A stretch of DNA of 64,000 bases from Emmonsiellopsis sp. PD_33 (lineage: Eukaryota; Ascomycota; Eurotiomycetes; Onygenales; Ajellomycetaceae), in the NCBI GenBank assembly GCA_032988165.1, contig JANTQF010000131.1:26619-90618 (forward strand), given 5' to 3'. Positions within the stretch are counted from its first letter, which is position 1. Each line of letters opens with the position of its first letter. A program made the position numbers and the translations under genes. Below, piece by piece: positions 44,391 through 56,378 of the stretch. The notes under the pieces were generated by a model, which searched no databases, was not told the origin of the DNA, and saw only the letters and a list, made by a program, of their open reading frames with translations.

Positions 44391-45591
44391 ATGGCTGCTG
44401 CTGCCCCTACCCAGCTCGATGGCCTGAAGAAGCCCGCCGCTCCCGCCCCGTCGGGCCCCCAGATGAGCGGCCTCCAGCTGTACTCGCGATTCGCCTTTGC
44501 CGGCGCAGTCTGCTGTGCCGTCACCCATGGCGCTCTCACACCCGTTGACGTGTAAGTCTTTTATCCTTCGATTGTCTTGTTGGCGGCATAGCTGGCGTTT
44601 TGCGCCGCTTCTCCGCCACAGGCCACTGTCGTGTTTACTGGACAAAGCACCATGCTAACATGAGTATATCTATAGCGTCAAGACGAAAATTCAGCTTGAC
44701 CCCGTCACCTACAACAGAGGCATGATTGGAGGATTCAGACAAGTGGTTCAGAACGAGGGAGCCGCCGCTCTCATGACTGGTTTCGGCCCAACGGCTGCCG
44801 GTTACTTCCTTCAGGGTGCCTTCAAGTTCGGTGGTTACGAGTTCTTCAAGAAGCAGTGGATCGATACCCTTGGCTACGAGACCGCCGCCAAGAACCGCAC
44901 TGCTGTCTACCTCGCCTCCGCTGCTACCGCTGAATTCTTCGCCGATATTGCCCTTTGCCCTCTGGAAGCTACCCGTATCCGTCTTGTGTCCCAGCCTGAG
45001 TTCGCTAGCGGTCTGTTGAGCGGTTTCGGCAAGATCCTTAAGAATGAGGGTGTTGGTGCTTTCTACTCTGGTTTCGGTCCCATTCTTTTGAAACAGTGAG
45101 TTTTTGTCCAGTCAATCGCTGCATTGGAAGCATAGCCATACTAATTTCTGCAGAGTTCCTTACACCATGGCCAAGTTCGTCGTTTTCGAGAAAGTTTCGG
45201 AGGCTATCTACGCCCAAGTCGACAAGGAGACTCTTTCTGACGGTGCTAAGACTTGTATCAACTTGGGCTCTGGTCTCGTCGCTGGTCTTGCTGCTGCTAT
45301 CATTTCCCAACCCGCCGACACCATGCTTAGCAAGATCAACAAGACCCAGGGTCTTCCCGGTGAAGGAACTGTCTCTCGTTTGATCAAGATTGCCAAGGAG
45401 CTCGGTCTCAAGGGCAGCTTCAGTGGTATCGGTGCTCGTCTCTTCCTCGTCGGTGCCATCACTGCTGGTCAATTCGGTATCTACGGTATGTAATCCTCTT
45501 TACGACGTGCTGCTTCGAGACATGTGCTAATTTCATTACAGGTGACATCAAGCGCGTCCTTAACGCCACCCAGGGTGTCGAATTGAAATAA
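44391..45591 (+). CDS. mir1: Mitochondrial phosphate carrier
   Basis: Inner-membrane carrier importing phosphate into the matrix for ATP synthesis. Four exons: 44391-44551, 44676-45095, 45154-45485, 45542-45591, giving 320 residues (normal for the SLC25 family). The three carrier repeats each show their signature: PVDVVKTKI, PLEATRIRL and PADTMLSKI. The block GGFRQVVQNEGAAALMTGFGPT and the GYFLQGAFKFGGYEFFKK helix are characteristic of the phosphate carriers Mir1/Pic2 and SLC25A3. The last exon encodes only 16 residues (DIKRVLNATQGVELK). Codon choice is C/G-ending and strongly biased, consistent with high expression. Mir1 and Pic2 paralogues cannot be separated with certainty by eye. Confidence 0.95.
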
Positions 45592-46527
45592 ACTCGCCCT
45601 TGATACCCCTCTAATGTCCCTCGTTTTCGATACGTTAAAGCCATAGAAATATTACCGGTTTCGGCCCACAATATCGATCGTTCATTCACGTCTACCCAAC
45701 CGGGTCCTTCCGACACATATTTTCCCATGTGTATAAAAGACATTTACATAAAAAAGATTTATCGCATAGACAAGCGGTTACTCTGATAAAGCCATGTCCC
45801 GCATTTCATTTCATTTCAGCCGACCTTTGCGAGTTGTTTTTCCCCTGTTTGTTTTTTTCTATGATTTTGGCATGTACGATTTGGATTTTGGCTTTTGATT
45901 TTTCTTATGTCTTCAAATATTAGAGGGAGGAAACTCAATTTTTTCTATCGCATGCATTTTTGGAGGGAATAGATTTCTAGCCGTACTGTTTGGAGCCTTT
46001 TTCCTTCTGTACCATATGCATAGATAGTGTTAATATAGGTTTTTCACTTCTCGACTTTTATTTTGATATTGGAGCGGAACAATAGTTTTTCCTTTCCACC
46101 GCCGGCACACCGTTCTATCCCCAACCTCTCCCGAACCAACAATGACAACATCGACTAGGATATTCCCATTTCTTCCGGCTAAAGACGAGAGCCGGTCACA
46201 ATGAGATAGAGGGCCGGTCTTAACTAGCGCATAGGGACCCTTGTTCTCGCTTGACAATCCGGCTCGAAGCATGGACAGCACGAACGGAGAGTTGCCGTTC
46301 ACGCCCGCTCTGCGCAACGGACGAAGCGCCGTTGATCTCTGTGCCATTTAACCAGAGTCTAGAGGAAACGAGAATAGCAAGCTACTATTCTCCCATGTCC
46401 GATGCAATGGCCACCGCTCACAAGGATGATGCTTGGCCTCTGCAAAAAATGCGTCGTCTCCTGTCTTATTTTCCCTCATATGTAATGTCGCTGTGGAGTT
46501 GTGGCATTTGATATACCTGGAGCAAAC
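45592..46527. other. Intergenic, no gene seen
   Basis: T-rich 3' UTR of the carrier and upstream region of the carboxylesterase. Small overlapping frames on both strands at 46030-46511 lack domains. Confidence 0.4.
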
Positions 46528-48719
46528 ATGCGTCTCTGCCATCTCCCTGCTGCTGCTGCTGCTTTCCTTATAGCTCCTGCCGCGGCGCGATCAGTCGTCG
46601 ATAAAACGTCCCTCACGTTCCTCTTCCAGAACAATCTGAACCCTCTCGACGACGAGAACCATGTCGGGGCTATCCTCCTCGACCCGACGACCCGTGAAGA
46701 GGGTGTTGCTCTTTGTGGATGCCTCAACGAGACCCTCCTCCCCATCCAGACTATCACTGAGAATGCGGAGGATTTTCTTCATCAGCTACGATACCTTGAA
46801 TTCTCAGGCCAGGTCGGTATTGATGCGAAGTTCTTTGTTGCCAATGGCACGCTTTCTATCCCCCCTCTCGGGCTCAGTCACAAGCCGCATATTGAACCTC
46901 TTGGGCCGGGGAACCCGCGGTTGAATGTCCTCTGCACCCAGTCCAACAAATCGAACAGCACATCCACCTCTTCAGCCACAATTTCCAACAAAGTCAGTGT
47001 TAGATCAAAGCGCGACGGAAACACGTACGTTGGATACCGGAACTTGAAATCATTCCGCTTCCTAGGTATCCCATACGCCAACCCCCCGTCACGCTTTGAG
47101 TACTCAACCGTGTACGACAACCCCGATCAAACAATCGACGCCCAGAACTATGGTGTAAATTGCCCCCAGGACGACGACATGACAACTAGTGAGGACTGCT
47201 TGTTTCTCAACATTCAGACCCCTTATCTTCCCAAGACGGGCCGATACGATAAATTGAGACCAGTGCTTCTTACCATCCATGGTGGAGCCTATACAAGCGG
47301 TAACGGAGGTTCTGGGTTCGACGCCGGCAATCTCGCGTCTCGTGAAGACATAGTCGGCGTCAGCATCAATTATCGGCTCTCGACGCTTGGCTTCCTGGCC
47401 ATTCCCGGTACCGATATCAAGGGAAATTTTGGAATTGGCGATCAGGTGACGGCGCTCCGCTGGGTCCGGAAGAACATTGCTCTGTTTGGCGGCGATCCGG
47501 AAAGGATTACCATTATTGGGGAGTCGGCTGGTGCGGGGTCTGTCAACGCATTGCTAGGCTCCCCGCCAGTTATCCGGGAGAGTCTCATTATCGGTGCCAT
47601 CGCACAGTCGAACCTTGGGGGTGGCGCTGGCATGGGCCCAGGCGCAGCTTACTCCACGCCATACAGCTCTTACTACACGGTTGGGGAATCCTACGCCATA
47701 GCAGGCCAACAGATATTTCACGAGGCGGGGTGTAATCAGACGGAACTGAGTGAACAGATCCAATGCCTCAAATCTACACCTGCCCAGACTGTCGTCGATC
47801 TTGACAATGTCGCCAGGTTTGTCGTCCAGGACGGGCATTTTGTTAACTCCAAGGAACTGAATGTTGTGAGCCGTAACGGCAGCACAGCTCATGTTAATGT
47901 TATCTATGGCACTACGGCCGATGACGGCACAATGGCGTTTCAATGGCCTCAGGGAGATTTTACCTCAGAGGTTGACTTCATAACTGCCGCCCTAGAAATC
48001 AACAGGACTCTTGCTAAGTCCATCGTTGACAGCAATCTCTTCCCCATGTGGAGCACTGGAAACTTGACTCTAGACGCCTTCAACGTTAGCCAGCGCGTGA
48101 TTACGGACGTCGGCTTCCGCTGCGTGGATGAAGCCATTGTGTACAGCGGGTCTCATTCCAAGGTATTCAAATCAGCATATTATTACACATTCGATCGGGG
48201 CTATGGTGGATACGATCCAAATAACCTGGGCGCGAGTGGGCTCTCAAACGGACCTATCGAGCCAGGCTACCCATACGGCAATCCAAACAAGCCATACTTT
48301 CGCCTTCACGGTTCTGAACTCGTATTTACCTATGGAAACTTGGACCCCGTCCGCGACGAGAGCGACATCAAAGCAGCACAGCTCATCACAGGTTATTTTG
48401 CCAGTTTTGTGAAGACCGGAAACCCCAACCCGTCAGATTTGTATCTCCGCGTCAGGGGGTATGAAGATGTGAGCCATTATTCCCCATTCCACATAACTTT
48501 TATATCAGTAAATGCCGTACCTTGCCCTCATTCGTCATTACTGACTGGTTTATTTTCTCTTAGACAACCCACGGCGTTAAGGAAAGCGGACCGTGGCTAC
48601 CTATATCAGGCAAGACCGGCCCTGCAAAATCCCTTGACTACCCAGCCCGAACGGGCGATTTTCCTGATCTTGCTCAGTGTGCATGGTTGAACTACCCCAT
48701 CACGTTCTATAGCGGTTGA
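46528..48719 (+). CDS. Secreted type-B carboxylesterase
   Basis: Alpha/beta hydrolase of the carboxylesterase/lipase family, about 698 residues in two exons (46528-48468 and 48564-48719). The ATG at 46528 opens a signal peptide (MRLCHLPAAAAAFLIAPAAA). About 150 residues without clear homology precede the esterase domain, which begins near GNTYVGYRNLKSFRFLGIPY. Motifs: EDCLFLNIQTP, oxyanion hole HGGAYTSGNGG, catalytic Ser in GESAGAGSVN, and a likely catalytic His in RLHGSELVFTYG. Several N-glycosylation sequons (NGTL, NETL, NRTL) fit secretion. The intron splits YED from TTHGVKESGPW close to the C-terminus. Substrate unknown. A CE2-like esterase lies convergent just downstream. Confidence 0.93.
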
Positions 48720-49084
48720 TGGATGTGGGTAAGAGTCGTGAGGGGTAGAGGTTGTCAATTGAAATTATATTATGTGTTTGATGCTTCTCCAAATTCATTC
48801 CTTCCTGCCCCCTAATTTGAAAATTCGTCTGTATCTGGGACAATGACACTATACCGGACCCTTGGCTCAGAATCAAAAGTCCCAGATAGCATGATTGCAA
48901 TATAAGGAATACAGAACAACCCACCAACCCGTTACTAAAATACGCTCCGTTTGTCAGTGGTTGTTTTGCCAGGAAGAAGGAATTTACAGAGCTTGGGCTA
49001 GAGGCGGCATTACGACAATGTGATGTTGGAGGCTTTATTGGCTCTTTGAACAACAGTTTTCTTCAATTTTCTAAATTAATATCT
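48720..49084. other. Convergent intergenic region
   Basis: 3' ends of the carboxylesterase (+) and the SGNH esterase (-). No further gene is seen. Confidence 0.4.
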
Positions 49085-50152
49085 CTACCATCCCAGCACT
49101 TCACCAATAGCCTCCGCCAGGATCTCACTCCCAGCCGCATGCGTAGCCGCATTGGGATGATAATCGCAACCCACATCTGATCCCTGCGCAGGCCAGTCAA
49201 TGAGGTGGGCCTTCGCGCCAAGCTGGGTGATGGCAGCATTGAGAGCATCGGTCTGGGTGGTATGTTGTGCATCTTCCGCCGTGGGATAGTCATCATTGAG
49301 CATGGTGGAGGTGAGCAGGAAGAATTCCGCTTCCGGGTAGTGTGCTTGAATGCTCTGGACGAACTCTACCATGGCATCTGTGTACGTGGCAGGATCGAGC
49401 GGATCACGAGCATTGTACGGCTGGCCGGACTCGTCAAAGCCAACATAGCTGAAGTCGTTGGTGCCGAGGTTGATGACCACGGCAGCGGGCGTCCACTCCG
49501 CCGGGAACGTATAGCTGTCGTCAGCGTCATTGGCGCCGTAGCGCGTGTAGAGCTGCGGCATCACAGGGACGGTGTCAGGGATTCCGCTGACATAGTTGCG
49601 CGTTAATCCCCTGCCGCTCCAGGCGACGACACTGTAGTCTGCATTGAACGCTTCCGCTGCCAGGGCACCATAGGTCTTTGGGTTGTTTTCGAGCGCGGCG
49701 GTGTTCGTGCAGGGATTCACGCCGTCGAGCCCGTAGCCGACGCTTATTGAGTCGCCGATTATCTCAATCTGACGGGTCGGGGCCACATCCGTGCCCAGGG
49801 TGCCGTCAGTGGTGACATTGCCAATGGAGATGGTGCCAAAATCAGGCCCAGAACGTTTGCGCAGGGCGACGGTGTGGTTCCCTTGCGGCAATCCGGAGGG
49901 GGTGGAGATGTCGGTGCCCTCAACGTTCGGGATGACAATTGGCTCGTCGCTGTCGATAATTAGATCAACGCTGTTTGTCCCTTCCACGGCCGCAAGGCCA
50001 ATGGTGGCTGATGTTCCTGTGAACGTGAAGGAGACGCCGGTGCCTGGCCAGCTCAGCTCATTCGTCGCTGGGTTGACTCTGCCGAGATACCGAATTGGTT
50101 CTTGCGCCGCAACGGCACCTATGAGAGACATAATGAACAAACAAAGTTCCAT
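49085..50152 (-). CDS. Secreted SGNH esterase, CE2-like acetyl esterase
   Basis: Single-exon protein of 355 residues. The ATG at 50152 opens a signal peptide (MELCLFIMSLIGAVAAQ). The first 120 residues form a beta-rich domain (VSFTFTGTSATIGLAAVEG, GNHTVALRKRSG), as in carbohydrate esterase family 2. A GDSL/SGNH hydrolase follows: block I IEIIGDSISVGYG (nucleophile Ser), the Gly/Asn blocks with LGTNDFSYVG, and the terminal DYHPNAATH supplying Asp and His. CE2 enzymes remove acetyl groups from plant or wall polysaccharides. The combination is complete and probably active. Substrate is inferred from domain order only. Confidence 0.92.
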   Translation of the reverse strand: MELCLFIMSLIGAVAAQEPIRYLGRVNPATNELSWPGTGVSFTFTGTSATIGLAAVEGTNSVDLIIDSDEPIVIPNVEGTDISTPSGLPQGNHTVALRKRSGPDFGTISIGNVTTDGTLGTDVAPTRQIEIIGDSISVGYGLDGVNPCTNTAALENNPKTYGALAAEAFNADYSVVAWSGRGLTRNYVSGIPDTVPVMPQLYTRYGANDADDSYTFPAEWTPAAVVINLGTNDFSYVGFDESGQPYNARDPLDPATYTDAMVEFVQSIQAHYPEAEFFLLTSTMLNDDYPTAEDAQHTTQTDALNAAITQLGAKAHLIDWPAQGSDVGCDYHPNAATHAAGSEILAEAIGEVLGW

Positions 50153-52678
50153 GACGAACAGCTGGTCGAGGAAGATATAGTGAAAGTTGGCACCACTAAG
50201 AATAGCAAATCCAAGGAGTACTAATTGACGAAGAGCAGCGGCTCAGCATGGTATAAAAATATACTTGAAGTATGTCTACTCCGAGAAGGACATTCATCGG
50301 ACGAATGGCTTCTTATTATATCCCCAAGCTACAGACTCGCACCCCTACTCGTGCCTGAGATATCGGCCCGGTGCAGCAATTGAATAGACAGCAATCCCCT
50401 AGCTCGCGGAGCTAATCCTGGCTGAAACAACATGAATATTCGTAACAGCGGACATATGGAATCATCTAGGAATCGAGTTCATCTAGGAACCGCCTCTAAA
50501 ATTACCCCCCCCCACCGAATGAATGAATGATCGAACGATCTCCGCCAATGGCAATTTCCCAGATAATAAACCTCGAGTAAACTCAAGCGGCGGCAAAAGG
50601 AGGAAAAAATTCCGTGCCATTTTAGGGATGGTGCGCTGCGGGGTTCACGCCAGGGGTATGGGGTGGGAGAGTATTCAACACACTGTTAAGTTAAACCTAC
50701 TCTCCCGCGTGCATACATACTAGTAGCTGCTCTTGGTCCGGAAGCATACTTATTAACCCGTTCCCGATCCGAGGTCTGAAATCTATGCGCTGGCCTCAAG
50801 GCGGCCCAGGTTCAACATTAAGCAAGTCGTAGGGAATGTTTTGTGGAATACCGGGCCGACGGTGTCTAATAAGTGTTCTGTGTCTGTTGACACTACTAGT
50901 ATTTAAATAACCGTAGGTTACAAAAGCAGACTCAGATAACCTAGAGCCGATCTACGAAGAATTGCAGAGACTGGGTAGGATTTCTTCAGTGATTGGAGGG
51001 GTTGATAAAGCTGCGGAAATCAGATGAAGATGATTATTTGCTATGGGTTGAAGGTAACTTGTCCAATGGACTTCTGAATGGGCGATTGGTAACTAGTTTG
51101 ATGTTTTCAATGGCGGGAATGGCGGCGGGCAGGGGATTTAACACAGACTAAAACAATTCTTATTTTACAGAACACTCAAGTTCTAGATACCTTTACTCTC
51201 ACAAAATACATTCGTTGCTTTCTTTTATTTCAGAAGTGTTTTCTGGTGCTCTCTTTTAATGCTGGAAATAAACTAAAAATAGTTGGCTGGCTATGGCCAG
51301 ATTATTAGGAATTCATTAACCATGTGTCCCACCAGGTTATTCATCTGAATTGCCACTACGTGTTGAAGATACAATGCTGGGAAACTAACATCTTGGAATT
51401 TTGCTACTCCTAGCCACTGGCATGTAGTAAATATGCAGAGCAGAACGTCCTTATATTAGTGATAGAATACGTATCTGGTTAGGCCGTCGTCTATGTTGGC
51501 TTCTACCAATCACATTTGGGAGTGGGCATTTACTCTATTGATATTCCACAAAGCTGTTTTTGCAAACAGTAAAGGGGGTTGGTTGTACCGTGATGGAAAT
51601 ATCCGACGGAGGTGAATAATTCGCATGTCGAATGGCGCAAGTTTGGGTGCCGAGATTGGTAGTTTATAAAAAACATCCCTAGCGGGACATTATTCCTGCT
51701 CTTTTTCATTTAACGAGAAGAAACTAAAGAGCATAAAGATAAGAGAGCAGAGCTACTAAAATGAGCTTCATCATCCCATCATAGCTGCCAGCGGGATAAA
51801 TACCAGAGTGCTTTGGACATCCAACTATATATACTAGTATTCTATCAGCAACGAAAAAAGAAAAACTAGAAGGAAAAAAGAAAAAAGAAAAATTCAATAG
51901 GCACCTTCACAAAAGGCTTCACTCAATAACTCGGGAGCCCAACCTGCCATACCTCAGGGTATATATTGTCTATTCAGGCCTAAGAAGCCGTTGAAGGTGT
52001 TTTCGGTATTGAAGTGCATAACTAGCTAGCGAAGTCTCCAGCTAATGTAGCAGTGGACTGGACGGACTTCTTGTGTTTGCATCCTCCAACATAGCGATAT
52101 CATGAGTATAATGCGCCCTATTTCTGAATTTCTCGCGGCTTGAAAAGATGAGATGTTGTCGGTCGTCTCAGACTTTTTGATACGGTTTATGCCAAGACGT
52201 CTAGGCGCTAGCGACAAATCTGGCTAGACCGAGGGTTGATCTGACCAACCCGAAAACTCTAAAAACGCTAACTACTATCAGCCTCATCTTTGAAACTGCT
52301 TTCTCACTGCAGAAACCTGTACATATGCATCTTATCACTACCATTGTTGGATTCATCTATTATTACTTGGTTATATAGATCGCACTATCTTTACTCTCCT
52401 TGACTCTGCCATTAGAATCCGCCTACTTATCAAACTAGCGCGCTATCTTCCTCTCCACATCGCCCGAAAAAAAGTTACCCCTTAAATTTTAACCTGGCCG
52501 AAAATCTCCACGTCACCACGGCCCTGGCAGCATCCTCCATTTCACACCTCAATTCTGTCATCCATCAAGATGAACTGAATATAGGGACGAGGTGTGATGC
52601 AGCTTCATACCTGCCAGACTCGACCTTCCTGAGCTAAGAACTGTCTCCCCTGGGAGGCCCCGGTCTAGCCCTGACAGT
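50153..52678. other. Long intergenic region (2.5 kb)
   Basis: No gene is supported. There is a purine-rich tract near 51855-51895 (GAAAAAAGAAAAACTAGAAG). Short frames (50523-50723 plus, 52026-52217 minus) have no domain. It may hold long promoters of the flanking esterase and amylase genes. Confidence 0.4.
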
Positions 52679-54886
52679 ATGGGGCCGTTCATATCGTCCG
52701 CTTATCAGTATCTGTTTCGGAGGAGGGATGTGGAATATCTTGATATTGATGGTTGGTATTTTCATTTTTTCCGAAAAAACAATGCTTATTCACGTTTATG
52801 TCTATGTTTCCCTTTTTGGTGGAGAGTTTTCACCTGTTTATGACAGGCTTCTGGTATCCTGTATATGCATAATAACTTATATATGCGATTCCTTCTTACT
52901 GTACTTCCCCCCAATCTCAAGACTGGAACCAAAAATGCAATGTTTAAACATGCAAAAGCGCATCACCGTTGCCGCACATACCAGAACATGGACTAACACT
53001 CCGCGCAGACTTCAACAACTTCGACGAACCCCCCGACCAAAACCCACTCATGCTGCAGGGCTTCGAATGGTACGTACCAGATGACCAACGGCACTGGAAA
53101 CGGCTGCTGGCAGCCCTTCCCAGCCTAAAGGCCATCGGCGTAACTAGCATTTGGATCCCACCCGGCTGTAAAGCCATGAGTCCTTCTGGTAATGGATACG
53201 ATATCTACGACTTGTATGATATCGGCGAGTTCGATCAAAAGGGGTCTAGGGGCACGAAGTGGGGGACGAAAGAGGAGCTAAAGGAGCTGGCGGAGAAGGC
53301 GAATGAGTTGGAGATGAGTATTATTTGGGATGCTGTGCTTAATCATAAGGCGGCTGCGGATGAGGTGGAAAGGTGTGTTGCAGTGAAGGTTGCGCCTGAT
53401 GGTAAGTTTTTTATTTTTATAGCAGACGCCACGCCGGCAGAGGCAGGTATTTAGTGGTGGTGCTGATACTGAGAGCGAAAAAATATAGACCGAAGGAAGA
53501 CCATCGGGCAACCAGAAGAGATCGATGGTTGGCTGGGATATACATTCCCCGGTCGAGGAAGGAAATACAGTGCCATGAAATACCACTGGTTTCATTTCAC
53601 TGGAGTCGACTACGATGCAAAATCCCGCAAGAAGGGCATATACAAACTTGTTGGCCCGGGAAAAGATTGGGCACACGATGTTAGCAAAGAAAACGGAAAC
53701 TATGACTACCTAATGTTCTCAAACTTAGACTACTCTAACCAGGAAGTGAGAGAAGATGTCAAGAACTGGGCCGAGTGGATAGGAGGACAGCTGCCTCTTG
53801 GAGGCCTTAGGTTGGATGCTGTCAAGCATTACTCTGTGGGCTTTCTGAAAGAGCTTATTGGCCATGCGAAGCAGACGGTTGGGCCACATTGGTTTTTCGT
53901 CGCGGAGTATTGGAAGGCGGAGGTGCGTGAATTATTGGAGTATCTGGGGAAAACGGAGTATTTAGTGTCACTTTTCGATGCGCCGTTGGTTCGTCGGTTT
54001 TCAGAAATCTCGAGGTCGGAGGGGGCGGATCTTAGGAAGGTTTTTGATGGCAGTTTGGTGAAGTATGAGAGGAAGCATGCTGTGGTTTGTGGTGCCTTCT
54101 TTCAATAATGATTTTGTTATTGAGCCTTACTAACCGCCAAATATGCGTAGACATTTGTGATGAACCATGATACCGTAAGTTTTCTCCCCCTCTGAACGGT
54201 TTTGAAATACACTCAACTGACAAACGCCCAGCAACCATCCCAATCTCTCGAAGTAAATCTCCCTCTCCCCACCCATCCAACCCAAAGCTACATGACCTTA
54301 TCCTAACGACAACCAGGAACCAATTGAAGACTTCTTCAAACCCCTCGCCTACTCCCTAATCCTTCTCCGGAAAGAAGGATACCCCTGCCTCTTCTACGGC
54401 GACCTATACGGCATGGCCGGTGGATGTAGAGGCATCCTAACCCCATCCTGCAATGACAAGCTAGCAGATCTCGCCCTGGCAAGAAAACTATACGCATACG
54501 GCCGACAACGAGATTATTTCGATAAAAGGAATTGCATTGGTACGTTACCTTCCAAATAACAATACATACATATCCCATGGTCCCAGCAACAACATCCTGC
54601 CAGCCATACTCACAGTTCATCTATCTATGCAGGCTTCGTCCGCCACGGCGACTCCGCCCACCCCGACGGCCTAGCCTGCATCCTCAGCAACGGCCCGGCA
54701 GCCACTAAGCGGATGTACGTCGGCAAAGAGCACGCGGGCAGCGCGTGGACGGAGGTTTATGGCCTTTGCGGATCTGCAGTGAAGATCGATCGCCGTGGAT
54801 ATGGCACGTTTGGTGTTGTGTCTCGCAGTGTTAGTGTTTGGGTTCGACGGGATGCTAGGGGGAGGCATGAGTTTGGGAAGTTGTGA
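52679..54886 (+). CDS. Intracellular GH13 alpha-amylase (AMY1/AmyD type)
   Basis: Glycoside hydrolase 13 alpha-amylase without a signal peptide, about 535 residues. Exons: 52679-52751 (tentative), 52985-53401, 53489-54084, 54151-54174, 54232-54252, 54317-54539 and 54633-54886, all in phase. Conserved regions: MLQGFEWYVP, region I DAVLNHKA, nucleophile Asp in GLRLDAVKH, acid Glu in FFVAEYWK, and the third Asp in FVMNHDT, split off in a 24-nt exon. All catalytic residues are present. The first coding exon is inferred: phase fits and no in-frame ATG exists in exon 2, but its intron is long (233 nt). Established knowledge: in Histoplasma the AMY1 amylase of this intracellular type supports alpha-1,3-glucan wall synthesis; a similar role here is inference. 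Confidence 0.88.
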
Positions 54887-56378
54887 GTGCATTCTAATTT
54901 CCCGGGATTTTCTTCTTCTTCTTGGCTACTCGAATGATTTTCTCCTGTTTTTTGGGTGTGAAAACTGTTTTATAACGCACCGACTTTTTATACCCCTGAC
55001 TGGCACTTATTCCCCCCTCTGATGACCGACAGTTAACCCATGCAATCCTTATAGCAATTCGGATATCTACAGCATGCCCCTTTCCTAACCAATGCCGCGA
55101 CGCCCTCCATATCCCCACCTTACGTATTAAAATCAAACGCCATGCCTCGTACCTATATTTCCCCACACCGCCGTGACCCGTGCCAAGCCAACTAAACCAT
55201 GTCCCTGCCTGGACAGGCAGCAGCGCTGACTCCCACCAACCAAGCCAATAAATCCCATAATTCCCCTCTCTCCTTCAGCGAAGTAAGCTAAGTGCCTCAA
55301 GGGTTAACACAAATTTAGCGTCAGCATGTCTGAAGCAGCGATTTTAGTTACTCAGACATCCGTCTGCTTCGCTTTTTTGCACCTGCTTGGGTTCGAGTCA
55401 GGGGATGGGAACCCTTTTTTTATTCTGGTATTTTTTTTTTTCCCTTTCCATCACACAACTTACAGCATCTATATATATACCGGATAATATACCCCATCCC
55501 ATACATACGCGCGCAGCCATCTTATTGTATTTATATTCCGCTGCTACCGTCTGCCTTCTCTCTCTCTTTTTCCCGCCCCTTTAGTGTGTTTGGCTCTCCT
55601 TGTTTATTTCATTCATTGTACAGTCCAATGGCCCTACTATATGCTACCTACAGATTTTGTACACCGCTTACATAAAATAATATAATCAGTGCATTGGAGA
55701 GGTCTGGCTATGTATACTAGACGATATCTTGGTTAAGTCTAATAGAAGGGCGGGAAACCATATATCTATCTATAGGACGAGAAAGTTATCCTCCTAGTTT
55801 TTGGAAAACGTCCAACTTGGCACAGTAACGCTGGGTGTGATAATGACATGCTTCTAAAACATTTAAAAAAAATTGATAAAAGCTAAGGTGTGATCATTTT
55901 GCCAGATTCATTCTTTTTCCTCTCCTTTTGTAAAGAAATAAATCAATATACCCAGGCCATTAATTCATGTTCCATATCGTCACACTGAAATTCACCAATT
56001 CCGATGAGAGAAGGGGAAAACAAAAACGAAGGAAACAAAAAAGAGTCGTGAAGCCGTCTATTTTCGTAACCAAAAAACCAAAAGCCACGCTCTCAACAAT
56101 AATCATAGGTATCAGTCTCACTACCCATAGGCATAACTAGTATGAACGACCATAACCCATTCTTCAACCTCTCACCCACTCACCCACTCACCCACCCACC
56201 CACTCACCCACTCAACCCACTCAACCCACTCAGAAAGTCTATACACCCGCAATAACAAAAAAACCCCGCTATCAAAAACCAAAAAAAAACCCCAAAAAAA
56301 TTCCCAATCCAATCCAATCCAATCCATTCCAAAAAAGAACCAACCCCCCCGCCCTCCCCCCTCAAAAAGACAATCCAC
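54887..56378. other. Intergenic region with small repeats
   Basis: 1.5 kb between the amylase and the CCDC124-like gene. It holds T-rich tracts, a structured segment near 55327-55378 described among the findings, and microsatellites in what is probably the 3' UTR of the minus-strand gene. No protein gene is supported. Confidence 0.4.
56171..56232. repeat. CACTCACC-type microsatellite
   Basis: Irregular tandem run of CTCACCCA and CAACCCACT units, about 60 bp. It lies downstream of the CCDC124-like stop on the minus strand. A second short run, (CCAAT)x4, is at 56304-56323. Confidence 0.85.

Noticed and set aside
49205..50180. Plus-strand frames of 129-133 codons opposite the SGNH esterase
   Set aside because: Antisense shadows; the minus frame carries the signal peptide and all SGNH blocks.
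55388..55410. tRNA gene suggested by GGTTCGAGTC
   Set aside because: No A box, no acceptor or anticodon stem could be folded around it.
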